DNA of 64,000 nt. Origin: Hydrangea macrophylla. Lineage: Eukaryota; Streptophyta; Magnoliopsida; Cornales; Hydrangeaceae. Below are positions 46,403 to 57,634 of this stretch, piece after piece. Made by a program: the position numbers and the translations under genes. Positions within the stretch are counted from its first letter, which is position 1. Each line of letters starts with the position of its first letter. Below the pieces are notes generated by a model, which did no database searches, was not told the DNA's origin, and was given only the letters and a program-made list of their open reading frames with translations. Location: contig CM066982.1 in assembly GCA_033977485.1 (NCBI GenBank), forward strand, positions 36,558,218-36,622,217, read 5' to 3'.

Positions 46403-49228
46403 TCAGCCTCGACCCCGGCCGCGAGACTGACGAGTCATACGCCTGAGGGGCTCCTCTGACGACTCTGTCCCGCTGCCTCCACCGCTCCCTCCACGTCCTC
46501 CGCTACCGCCGTCTCTGCCTCGACCCCCGCTGCTTCCTCCACCGCTACCACCGCCTCGCCCCGCGCCTCGTCCAGCACCGCCATCTCCAAGAGTGTCGCT
46601 GAGGGGAATGCCGAACTGCTGGAGCTGCTGCTGAAGCTGTCCCACCTGCTGGGACAGGACTCTGATCTCCTCCGTCTGAAATAAGAAAGGATAAGTCCAG
46701 AAAGTATTGAAAGGGCGAATAAAATACTAAGAATAAAAGGATAAAAGATCATACCTGGGCCCTCAACTGAGCCGCAGCAGTCCCCCGAGCTCCCTCAGCC
46801 TGAAAACAAGAACCATGAATAAAGGTTAGTAAAAGGAGAGGCAATCGAAGTCAAAGTGAAGGCCAGGGATGAGTTTCTTACCATCCACTCTCGCCCGATA
46901 ACCCACTGCCGCAAGCTGTGGGCATATGTCAAGCCCTCCTCTGCGTGAGCACGCGGTACGATATCATAATGGAGAGGAATAGTGGGGGCGCCCTGTGAGA
47001 GCCAGGGGATCGTCGTCAAGAATGGCTCGCCGAATGAGACGGTCGACATGGTCCAATCCCACTCAGGCAAGGCGGGAGGACGAGCCGCAGCAGGAACAGG
47101 CTGTAAACAAAAAATAAAACATAAATAAAGAATGAAAGAGAACTCGTTAAAAGATTGAAGGAATCTTGTACTCACCCGAGTCACTTCCATCAGAGGGAAG
47201 TTCGGCATCAGCATGGCGGCACGGAAAGCCGCATATCCTGCAGGGGGCTCCAGGAAGCCATGAATGCCCGAGCCCATCAGAGCAGCCATCAAGAGTGTGT
47301 CCGTGGCTCTCATAGAGTCAGGAGGAGGGAATGGCACGAAGAATCCAGGGGCCGCCACTGACTGCCTATTCATCCTCTCTTCTAAGTATCACGACTGGCC
47401 CTCTGGCCCATCAAGGAGTTGCCTCGTCGAGTCATATCCAACCGACTCTCGGATCTCCGCACGAGCGTCAGGAAGCACCCTCAGCCATGGCTGCCAATGA
47501 ACATGCTGCTCCCTCAGATTCATCAGAAAGTTCCTTTATGAAATAAAATCGTGGGCCCCGGTCTTCCGCCCGACTCTATCCTTCGCCCATTTCAGCCCCT
47601 GGGGCATTATAAGGGCGTCTGCCTCACGTGTCTCAGGGGACATCATACGGAGATACTCGTGGGACCAAATCTGTAATGCAAAAAGAAGGAAAGGGGTTAG
47701 TTTCACAATTTAAATAAGTTTCTAAAAATTCAATAAAAAAATGAAGCATAGAAGAAGGTATACCTCCCACGCTCTCCAGTAGACACTGATGGAAGTCGGC
47801 CTGTCCCGGGAAATGTCACTCATATGCCTATACAAGATGGCTAATCCTGCACCAGCCCAGTCATACTCCTCGACCCGGTCCAGGTGCTCCAGGGACGCTA
47901 CCAAAGAAACATCGACCCGATCACCCTTGGTGCTCAACAAAGAGCACCCTAGGATGTACATAAGGAAACCCCGGGCCATCTGCTCGTCGGTAAAGCCCTG
48001 CTGACCCCTAAACGTATCCATGAACCATCGAGTTGTGACCAAAGCCTCCTCTGGGACCACTCCCAACAATGGCTCCACCTGGTCCCACTCCTGATCCGTC
48101 AAATACCGCAGAGGCTCTCCGCCAACGGCAATCTCGGTAATCATAGAGAAGTCCAGGGGGGTCATCGTCATCTCCCTGAAGTCAAAGTGGAACGTGCTAG
48201 TAGTGTCCCACCACCTCTCTGCCAGGGCATGAATCTGCTGCAAGTCATTAGAGCTCTTCGTCAAGAGTTTGACGAAGTCTCCAAACCCGGTCGCGTCCAC
48301 TAAAGCCCTCACCGGCTCGCTCAGCAGTGTATACCACTCATACCCGTGAGCGAGGCTGCCATGCCCCTTTAGGACCTTGGGCTGCAGCTGCAAGAAAAAA
48401 AATTGCAAGTTTCAGTGTTGGTAATTAAATAGAAGAGAACCATAAAAATGTGGTAATAAAGGAAAGCGACACAAGAATGAATGAAAAAAGAGAGAGAAAG
48501 AGAAAGGAATGGAAAATTTCATAGGAAGTCTCACAAGCACGGCACTCATTCATATAAAGTTTAGCAGTCGCTCACCAGAATAATAAAAGAAGTGAGAATG
48601 TTTCAAAACTACTGGAAAATTTCAAGAAATGAAAAATAAAAAATAATGAATAAAAGGATTTTTTTTATCGGCATACATCGCAGTCAAGGGACCTTTTGGG
48701 GAAGGTTAACAAAGTTAAATATGCGCAAGTACAGATGGGACATCTAAAAATTTGTAGGCACAAGCATTCTTTCTTTTACATAGGATCTTGTCTCCACAGT
48801 CATGAAGCTCGTAAGAAATAAAATGTATATATATATATAAAATTTGAATAAACATGGATTAAAACAATCAGGACGCCCGAAAGCACTACAACCGCAGCAT
48901 TTGCATTAAGGCATTTGAGATTGCATGATTTTCACATCACGTTCAGAAGTATCATACGGCATTAGAATCACAAAAAGAAGTAAAGAGAGGTTGGTACGAT
49001 TACCTCGCGCTTGAACGCGCGGACAGATAAGTGCTCGTCCGGATCCCTGAGCAGGAGTGTAGCATCAGGATGATGAGTGGCCGTATACTTGGCCTTCTTC
49101 TTCCTCCCCGAGCCGCTCCCCATAGTCTGTCAAAGAGAAAGGGAGATCCGCGCGTTAAAATAATGAAAAATCCAGAAAAACAACAAATTGAAAGCGTTTA
49201 ACTGAGTTTTGATCGGGTAGAACTAACC
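46403..49228 (-). pseudogene. Antisense plant mobile domain (PMD) gene, six coding exons, two nonsense codons
   Basis: Coding exons on the minus strand: 49123-49004, 48387-47764, 47670-47176, 47100-46882, 46799-46755, 46675-46403; a 5'-UTR intron at 49227-49127. Every intron is GT...AG (616, 93, 75, 82 and 79 bp), and every exon is a multiple of three (40, 208, 165, 73, 15 and 90 codons plus stop; 591 in all). Exon 1 starts MGSGSGRKKKAKY. Exon 2 has the PMD signature ALAERWWDTTSTFHFDF followed by REMTMTPLDFSMITEI. The C terminus is a Gln-rich helix then a Gly/Arg-rich tail. Two stops in exon 3 (TAA 47538-47536, TGA 47391-47389) break it; each is one C-to-T step from a sense codon. PMD proteins such as MAIN/MAIL1 act in transposon silencing; the role of this one is unknown. 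Confidence 0.8.
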
Positions 49229-49346
49229 TGAAAGCTCTGGTAAATCGATCCAACCAAGAAAAGAAATAGGAGAATTTTTCTCTAGAGAAGAATCGAGAGA
49301 AAGAAGATCGGGAGAATGAGAAAAATGTAATGAATCCGGCGGTTTA

Positions 49347-49495
49347 AGCCACTGCCGCTCAAACGCGGCACTCGATTTTCTGTGCGCGGCAGTTGATGGA
49401 CTGCCGAGCGGCACTTGCCAAGTGCCGCAACGGCACTCCTTCAGTGCCGCGCGGCAGTCAGCGACTGCCATAAAAATCCGCGTGTGCCGCGTTTA
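49347..49495. repeat. GGCA(C/G)T palindrome cluster upstream of PMD gene
   Basis: At least four palindromes, for example GGCAGTTGATGGACTGCC, GGCACTTGCCAAGTGCC, GGCACTCCTTCAGTGCC and GGCAGTCAGCGACTGCC, about 120-270 bp upstream of the 5'-UTR splice donor. No clear TATA box follows. Confidence 0.9.
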
Positions 49496-49732
49496 AGTCG
49501 GTTCAAAGATCCTTCAATTCCCCCCAAAAATTCAAATCAGGTCCCGTAAATCGAATTTGGGCCCCCAAAATTTTCCCTCATTACACTTTTGGCCCTCGGG
49601 GTCGTTTTTAGGTTTAAATTGGCTACAAATTTCAAAATTGAAAATATTTGAGCCCATGGGCTCCCGATTCCTGAAAATTGAAAAAAATATGAGCCCATGA
49701 GCTCCTAACACTTGAAAGTTGAAAAAGATCTT
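49496..49732. other. Spacer between PMD promoter and tandem repeat
   Basis: AT-rich, no gene. A short repeat of GAGCCCATGRGCTCC (49650-49710, two copies, itself a partial palindrome) is the only structure seen. Confidence 0.5.
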
Positions 49733-50506
49733 GGGAATGTAACGAATTTACATTCTCGGTTTCCATAACAAATTTAAGTTAACCCTCATTTCGAGAATAT
49801 AACAAATTTATATTCCCGTTCCGCGTAACAAATTTACGTTGATTCTTTGTTGGGAATGTAACGAATTTGCATTCTCAGTTTCCACAACGAATTTACATTA
49901 ACCCTCATTTTGAGAATATAACAAATTTATATCCTCGATCCGCATAACAAATTTACGTCGATCCTTTGTTGGTAATGTAACGAATTTACATTCTCGGTTT
50001 CTACAACAAATTTGCGTTAACCCTCATTTCGAGAATATAACAACTTTATATCCTCGATCCGCGTAACAAATTTACGTCGATCCTTTATTTTGAATGTAAC
50101 AAATTTACATTCTCGATTTCCGCAACAAATTTGCGTTAACCCTCATTTCGAGCACATAACAAATTTATATCCTCGATCCACGTAACAAATTTACGATCGA
50201 TCCTTTGTTTTGAATGTAACGAATTTACATTCTCGGTTTCTGCAACAAATTTGCGTTAACCCTCATTTCGAGAATATAACAAATTTATATCCTCGATCCG
50301 CGTAACAATTTTACGATCGATCCTTTGTTTTGAATGTAACAAATTTATATTCTCGGTTTCTGCAACAAATTTGCGTTAACCCTCATTTCGAGAATATAAC
50401 AAATTTATATTCCCGATCCTCGTAGCCAATTTACGTTGATCCTTATCTTAAGAATGTAACGAGTTTACATTCTCGATTTCCGCAATGAATTTGCGTTAAC
50501 CCTCGA
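49733..50506. repeat. 119-120 bp tandem repeat in Tat-A 3' region
   Basis: About 6.5 copies with starts near 49733, 49852, 49971, 50090, 50210, 50330 and 50450. Each unit is two related halves of about 60 bp: AATGTAACGAATTTACATTC with GGTTTCCGCAACAAATTTGC, then AATATAACAAATTTATATCC with GATCCGCGTAACAAATTTAC. Tandem repeats in the 3' untranslated part are known in Tat/Ogre elements and can seed satellites. Confidence 0.9.
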
Positions 50507-50949
50507 AATCAAATCAAAAGCATCTTCATGACCCCTGTAACAGATTTTGCATCAGTCAAGCATTAGGTGATCTTCCCCGACTAACACGTCGCGTAAAGTG
50601 CATTGTACGTAGGGAAGACACGATAAGCATGGCGCCTGTATGACCAGGTCAATTCAGAAAATAGCATTGCATGGCACTTGCATCACGACGAGATAGGTGC
50701 ATTCATCCGTATGGTTACTTGTGTTTGTGTATGTTTGGCCCCTGCCCGAACTACGTCTTGGTCTAATTCTTGAATGGATACGTAGGCAGCTCACCATTGA
50801 GCACGACTAACATGAACCGTTTGCGAAGCCGTTTTTTTTTTTTTGCAATGCATTTTTTTGTTTTACCTAAATTCGATAATCTGGTCAAAGGCTTGTCTTC
50901 ACACAGGCTTCGACATTCAATTGTCGCACGCGTTGCTCCACAAGCTCTG
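50507..50949 (+). other. 3' spacer of Tat-A
   Basis: No gene. It contains the third copy of the GAACTAC ... GGATACGTAGGCA motif (50748-50790) and a T-run near 50835. The small frames here overlap only this motif. Confidence 0.5.
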
Positions 50950-50965
50950 CCGAAGAGGGGCAAAT
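50950..50965 (+). other. Polypurine tract of Tat-A
   Basis: CCGAAGAGGGGCAAAT ends directly at the 3' LTR start TGTAGACACCCC. Confidence 0.8.
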
Positions 50966-52627
50966 TGTAGACACCCCAATTTTGACCTAATGTCAAATTT
51001 AGGAGAGCGTCACCAACACGTCCAATGATGATAAGGACCGAAAGATTCGAAGTATTCCACGCTCTTCAGAGAGTTCTCCAAACGCGGTAAAATTTCACAG
51101 AAAGAAGAAAATACAAGGTATTTAGGAGAATTCAGGTATAAAACACCATTTTTGGAAAAGATCTTCGAAAATAAGTTTCTTTAAGAAAAAGGAAGAAAGA
51201 AAAGACCTAAAAAGGGAAGTTCAACAAAAAAAATGGCACACGGCAGTATTTCGCAGCACTCAGTGAGTGCCGGACGGCATTCAGTGAGTGCCGAACAGCA
51301 GTCATCGAATGCCGGCCCGGCATTCGGAAAGTACCGCCGACATTTCCTGACTGTCGTTTGCTTTTAAAGTCCGTATTTTGTGGTACAATACGTATGTGTA
51401 TATGGATAAAAACAAAAAACTGATAAAGTAAGGTTGACTAAAATGCGGCAGTTAATAATTTTCTGCGGCTTTCAATAGGTGTCGCGCGACAGTCATGGAA
51501 TGCCGCTGCGGCATTCATGTAGTGCCGTTGCGGCAGTCACTGACTACCGCAAAAGGTTTTTGACTGCCGCCCTGCGCAGCAGTCTGTCTATTTTCAGGAA
51601 GTACGTATTATACCACCAAATGAAACATTTACACCTGTCTTTTACTCCGAATTCACTGAAAATACTTGGTAATTTTGCCTATAAAAGAGGGAGGATCTTC
51701 GTTGGGAGAAGAGGACAACATATACAAAAAAATACACAAAAAGAGAGAAGAGTTTGGAAGATCTTCAAAAGAGAAATTTGAAGATAGTCTTGGAGGTGAT
51801 TCTCTAATCTTGGTTGTGTTTTCTTTCTTTTGAGCATCTAATCTTCAAGTCATTTAGTTTTCCTTGATTAAGTTTTAGAGTTTTTGTTCAATAAACTTGG
51901 AAGTCTTTGTTTCTAACTCTTTGATCCTTCATCTCATTTCTTTTTTTTTTTGTTTATACTTTTCTCTTGAGATTCTTGGAGATCTTCCATATCCCACTTG
52001 AATCTCATGAGTTTGATCTCTTAGTCTCATGTAAGATTATGATTCACATGAGATTTAAAGTTGAATCATCATTTTAGTAAGAACAAGTAGATGAATCCAA
52101 ACCCGTACCATGGTTTGGGTCCTCTAAACTTGAGTTTTCATGAAGTCTCCTTATATTCCTTGAAAACTCATGAAATCTAGTCATGTCTTCATCCCCAATG
52201 ACCATCAAATGGTAGGGAGAAAATAGTTTTGAGTCTAAGCCCATCCCCATGGTTTAGATTCACTATCTCGGGACTTCATGAAGTTTATTCATACTTCATT
52301 TGAAATCCACCAATATAAAGGTCTTTAGCCTCCAATGACCATCAAATGGTAGGAGAAAATGGTTTAGTTTAAATTCCAACTTCATGGTTTAATAGTCGGG
52401 GTTAACAAACTTGACAAATAAAAACAGCGAGTTCACAAACTATTTTTGATCAACGATTTTTAGTTCAAAATCTAACCGTTGGAATGAAGTGAAACCAACA
52501 GGAAAGTGTCAGCAACACAATATTCTACCACTGTAATTTTTGTTTTAAGGTGGTTTCATGCCTAAAGTGGTTTGGTCATGAGTTTTGTAGAGTCACTACA
52601 ATCTGCTCAGAATTTCAGCACCGTAAC
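50966..52627 (+). repeat. 3' LTR of Tat-A, interrupted by Tat-B
   Basis: Matches 33377-35045 of the 5' LTR, including the palindrome clusters (51238-51590) and TATA box (51680-51687). It stops at GCACCGTAAC, where the 5' LTR continues with ATTCTTTTGAAATAAGG, because the Tat-B LTR begins there. Confidence 0.9.
51238..51590. repeat. GGCA(C/G)T palindrome cluster in 3' LTR
   Basis: The counterpart of 33643-34000. Several arms have changed (for example GACAGTCATGGAATGCC), mostly by C/T or G/A steps. Confidence 0.85.
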
Positions 52628-55600
52628 TGTAGACACCCAATTTTGACCACACTGATAGGATTTAGGGTGGACAACGTCTTGGAGGATTCGATGATGAAAA
52701 GTACCCCGTGGAAGGTACTGGATTCCACACAATCAGAAGATCGGACTTCGGAAAGTGACTTCAAGCTCAGAAAAGCCCTTTTCCATGAATAAATCCCGGT
52801 TTTGTCAAAATCATCTCTCAGAATTCATATTCTCTCAGGGTTATATGAACATTAAGTGTTCTAAACGCAGTATTCTAGGTATCCAGAGATTCAATTTTAA
52901 AGAAAAGTTCGAAATCGACGCACATTTGAAAGCAATTTTGGAAAAGACGTCATTTGATTTCAAAAAGACGACGAAAGTTCCGGAGGACTTCCGGACTTCA
53001 ATTGGACTTCAATTCTCATTATAAAACCTCTGGAAATATTTTTATACTGAAATTCAACCTGACAGCTTTCCAACGGTACGTAAACGGACGATTTCGGACA
53101 CCAAAAAGCATTTTTACAAAAATCTGGAAAAGCAGTGCACGTGATTTTTGAAACAGAGCTTGTGGGTGACCAGAGGGACCCAAATAGTAAATGGCGGTTT
53201 TGGGTATAGGGGTGGCGGGTCCCACCATAACCGCCACTTCCATTTGTGTCCTCCACGGAGCTTTTTGAGTTCCAGACCCTTCTAGAAGCTTCCCACTGCG
53301 AGGAAATTGCCTGGAAATTGCGTTTAGGCTCCGAAATGGCCATTTTAACCCTCTTTTAAGCTCTAAAAATCCTGTTTTAACCCTGAAACTTAAGAGCTAA
53401 GTCTTCAAAACTCTATATAAGATCTCATACATCTCATATGAGATCACATCTTAACACACTAGACACTTGGAAGAGATACACTTGAATATACTTGGAGATA
53501 CAAACACACATAGAAGCACATACAAGAGAGATAAGTATACTTTGAATATACTTTCAATTTAGGTGAATTCTAGAGAGAGAAAATTATGAATTGAATTTAG
53601 ATTAACTTAGGCTAATTAGACCACAATTTGAACATCAATTGCCTCCCTCAACTTCCATGGATGAGTGCTTGAAGAACACTTGAATAACACTTGAAGAAGA
53701 AGATCTTCAAATCAATTTTGGTCTTGTAATTGAGAATCCTCCAAGAGGTAAACACTATAGTTCATCTCTAATTCCTACTTTGTATATATAGATCTATAAG
53801 ATTTGGATCTAACTTAGTTCTATTTCTACTTATTAGAACACTCATCTTCTTCCTCTCATGTTCTTCACACACTCACATAGTTAGATCCAAATCTCTTTGA
53901 TTTTTATTGATAATTTACAATTAGAGATTGTTTTTCACTTTGATTTTCAATTTTGGTTTCATTCTTCAATTTTAGTTTAGATTCATGCATACATATTATA
54001 TATATATACATATATCTATTTTGAATTCCATGATGGTTTGGAAATATGGTCTATGAGAAGGATGATTTCTATGTTCATACCTATCTCTTGATTATTCCTA
54101 TTACCTAGGATTCCTATTGAATTTCATCTCCAACATGATATTTATAAGTCCCTTTGATCCTTGATCTAAAAGTTCTTCATAGAACTTGAGGGCTAAATTG
54201 ATTGGGAATCATGATAATTAAGTTGATCTATGAGTTTGATCTCTCTAATAAGCTTCAACTATCACTAAAATGTTTTCCTCACACTTTAAAATGAACTAGA
54301 TAAAAATTCAGCAAAGCAGATTGGTTTTGTCCATTAGATTTGGTCCATCAAAACCCATAGTTTGATGGATTTCAAATTTTCTGGGTAAACTTTGATGAAT
54401 TAGCTTTCATCCGGTCCGTTTTGAGAGCTTTTAGGATTCATATACTATTTTTAGAAATTGTTGAGAAATCGGTTGACAGATTTGAACATCGTCTCTTTGT
54501 GCTTGAATTTCAGAAAATCTATAATAGTTATCGACGTTCCTCTTTTTGGGGATGATTCCTAACTCATATATCTATATGCCGATGTAAAATCGTGAGCATA
54601 CGATCGAGTTAGGATCGTTTTCTAAGCGTTTAAAGTTGATACAACTATTCTGGAATTTTCTAAGTTTAATTACAAATATGATTATGTATACAAAATGGTC
54701 ATACCTTGATCACTCAACAACAATTGATGAATAAAACTTGGTTTAGAAATCACCTAGGATAAATGGATGAGAGATCAAAAGCTTAAATCAACTTGGTTAA
54801 CATGATTCATGAACTTCTATTATACTTCTATTATGTTTTGCATTCATTTGTCAAATGATACCAAATTTCCAGAATAACAGAGTCTGTTTAAAACACTTTT
54901 TCAGAAACCTTGTGATTACAGAATGTCCATGGGTTTATTTTTATCATATACTACAATGAAATAGCTTTCTTTTGACACCAAATAGAGCTTCATATGATTT
55001 TTGTAGATTTAATTATGATTTTTACAAGAACAGTGGACAGTCCTGATCCACTATTCCCAAAACATTTATTTCTCAAACAATAAAATTGATATTGAGGTCC
55101 CACTTTTTGGAGAAGTTCCCTAAGACATGTATCTAACTTTCTGTAAAAGGGTTTTTATCCAGCTCATGTTTAAGACCACTTTTGATAGGATTCATTAGAG
55201 GTTGCTGAATCTGGAAATTTGATTGATGACATGTTTTCTTTGTTTATCATGCATATCATTTGTTTGCTTGTATTTTTGCAATGCTTGGGTATTCTTTGGT
55301 GTATTAGTGCAGAGAATTAAGTGCCTCGGACCCGGACTTCGATTTGTGGTTTGCCTCGTCTACATGTGGCTTAGTGCCCATGTATCGTGTACTATCTCTA
55401 TCCTTTCTCTTAGAATTTTTCTAGGTTTACAACTTTGATTTCAACGACACAATTCCTTTAGGATAGTCTCCGTTTATATGATTATTTGTTAGAGACATCT
55501 TATCTAGGATTGTTGCATGATTGCATTGCACGTTTCCATTCTTTTTGCTTTCGCGACTCCGCTTGAGTCAACCAATGTAAGTCTTCTCGTTCCCTTTGCA

Positions 55601-56111
55601 TATCATGACATGTTTACTTTATTTGCATCGGTCCCGGGCGGGACTAGCCACTGTGAGTATACTTCTCCCTTGTATTGCATGAGCATCCGCTTTCTACTTG
55701 ATTTAGTCTCTTGAAATGATTTTCATTAGATGTTTCTTTTTGCCATGTATATATCTATCTAGTATGTTTGAGGAAACAACATCTATTATGAATTAATAAC
55801 AAGGATATTTGAATCAAGGCCTACCATTCGGTAGGGCGAGGAGGGGGTGCTTTAGTCCTGCTTGGGCTCCTTCCCCTCTCGTACCAAGACCCCCGAACCT
55901 TGTTTCTGGTAATGAAGGGCGAGTAACCTTATTCAATTTTGGGCGAGTCAAACTTGGGTTTCCTAATTCCCGATAAAAATTAGGTGGCGACTCTTTGTCT
56001 CTAGGATCGCGTGAGGAAGTCCTAGTTTTCCCTGAAGTGTGCTCCTTGGGATCCGTCCCGGGACACTATCGAGGGAGAGCGTCAGGACCTCCTCATTCGC
56101 AGTGGTCCACA
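52628..56111 (+). repeat. 5' LTR of Tat-B
   Basis: 3,484 bp from TGTAGACACCCAATTTTG to GGTCCACA. A likely TATA box TATATAA sits at 53414-53420. Upstream is one GC-rich inverted repeat, GGCGGTTTTGG near 53193 paired with AACCGCC near 53230. No gene is seen; frames such as 52550-52792 (which crosses the Tat-A/Tat-B junction) and 55223-55438 are chance. Confidence 0.9.
53414..53420 (+). promoter_or_regulatory. Likely TATA box of Tat-B LTR
   Basis: TATATAA in ACTCTATATAAGATCTC, about 790 bp into the LTR, a position similar to that in Tat-A (about 715 bp). Confidence 0.6.
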
Positions 56112-56114
56112 ATC

Positions 56115-56132
56115 TGGCGACTCTGCTGGGGA
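56115..56132 (+). other. Primer-binding site of Tat-B
   Basis: TGGCGACTCTGCTGGGGA, three bases after the LTR end; identical to the Tat-A site. Confidence 0.9.
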
Positions 56133-57634
56133 TTTGAACATGAAACCGATGGTTTCTTGTTCTTCGAGGGTTTGACTTGAACCAATGAATATCCTTGTTA
56201 TTAATTCAATAATCATGTTGTTTCTGCCTGCATTTGCACTTGCATTGTTCTTTCACCGCGACTGCTTGAGATCATTGCCTTGAAGATAGAGGGTCCTCTT
56301 TCCTCTATTTGTCAAGAGTTTTGGTAGCATGTAGTCACCGTTAGCCTTGTACTGCGTGCGGTATATAGAGCCTATGTGTGAACGGCACGCCCTCGGGGAG
56401 GCGGTCAACCACACCGCTGAGCTTGCTAATGGACCCTTTATGAGACTAAAACCCGGCCTTTGCATATAGTTTCTATAGAACCCTTCAATTAGGATCTTGA
56501 TTATCATCTTTGATTAGGACAATGTGATGAATTACTTGCGCTTGCCCGTAAGGGATTATGTGGATGATGAGGACGTGTATGCGAAGGCATCATCAAACCT
56601 TGTATGGTGGATTCCTCTAGGATAGTATGGTCTTTATCCGAACATCCAATCATTATTTGAGGACAATTTTGAAAATTTTTGAAACTATAAGCACTTCTTT
56701 GAAAAACCCCAAGTCTTTTGAAAATTCCAAGAATATCCCTTTTGAAAATTTGCTTTGAGATTCACTTTCACAAAATCTTTCCAAAATTCTCCTTAGATTT
56801 TAGAGAATTTCAAAATTCCTATTTCCAGAAATCATGATCACACATTGATGATTCAATTTCAAATTCTCCTAGATTTTAGAGAATTTCAAAAAAAAATTTT
56901 ACTTTGGTCTTCAAGAAATCATGATGATTCAATTTCAAAATCTTCCTCTCAGATCTTAGAATTTCAAAATTCCCACCTCAATTTTTAAGAATCATGATTT
57001 CTCACCACAAGCATTGATGGTTCAAAAATTCTTTTGAAAATTACAAATCTCCCCATCTCTTTCAAAGATTTTCATGAAAAATTTCAATTTTCAAACCTGA
57101 ACCATCAAGAATTTCAAAACTCAAAATCCTTGGATAATGATTGGATTAGTAGGGTGATTAGCATACTCAAGGAATCTTATGTGCTTATGTGCTGATGTGC
57201 TAGGTCTAAGCTAGATTAAGGTGCATTGCATTTAGATTAGATTGCATTTCATCTGCATTTGCATGCACTATACGAGCATTGCATATACGACTCACGAGTG
57301 CGACGCCTCTAATATACTTTCAAAAGAAAAGATTTGTTTTCCTCAGAATTTTGAAAGCTTGAAAAGATTTCTTTGATTTTAAGAAAAATGTTTTTGAAAA
57401 AGGAAATGATTTTCCATTTATGATTTCCATCTTTGTAAATCCACCTTCTTATATCATTCTTTGAAAAATTCTTTTGCAATAAAGATACCTGATTATTTGA
57501 AAATCCCTAAATAAACCAGATAAGAAAAGATAGGACCGAAAAGTTGTACTCCTTTCTGGGTCAGAGCTCCGAACAGCCGTTTGATCAGATCAGGGTTAGA
57601 AGAAGGAACAGCCGAGTCGACTAGGGTTGAAGAT
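56133..57634 (+). other. Tat-B leader, non-coding
   Basis: 1.5 kb. The parts at 56430-56515 and 56545-56575 are conserved with the Tat-A leader. 56690-57130 has loose repeats of TTAGAGAATTTCAAAATTCC. The gag frame is open from 57524, but the first ATG is at 57635. Confidence 0.65.

Larger units (their letters stand above)
33377..52627 (+). mobile_element. Tat-A: large Tat-clade Ty3/gypsy element with antisense gene cassette
   Basis: 5' LTR 33377-36329, PBS 36333-36350, leader, broken gag-pol 37494-44088, an antisense cassette with two genes (44700-49228), a 120-bp tandem repeat, purine tract, and a partial 3' LTR 50966-52627. TGTAGACACCCC opens both LTRs. The two RNase H domains and lack of a chromodomain place it in the Tat clade. 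The first 165 bp of the two LTRs differ at about 10 places, so the insertion is not recent. The left flank CATAA (33372-33376) is the candidate target duplication. It is inserted in a CACTA end, and Tat-B is inserted in its 3' LTR. Confidence 0.9.

Noticed and set aside
49733..50506. Possible CRISPR-like array
   Set aside because: Units are contiguous 119-120 bp tandem copies with no unique spacers; it is a plant minisatellite inside a retroelement.
52960..53343. 127-codon minus-strand frame in the Tat-B LTR
   Set aside because: It lies inside the LTR upstream of the TATA box, with no recognisable domain.
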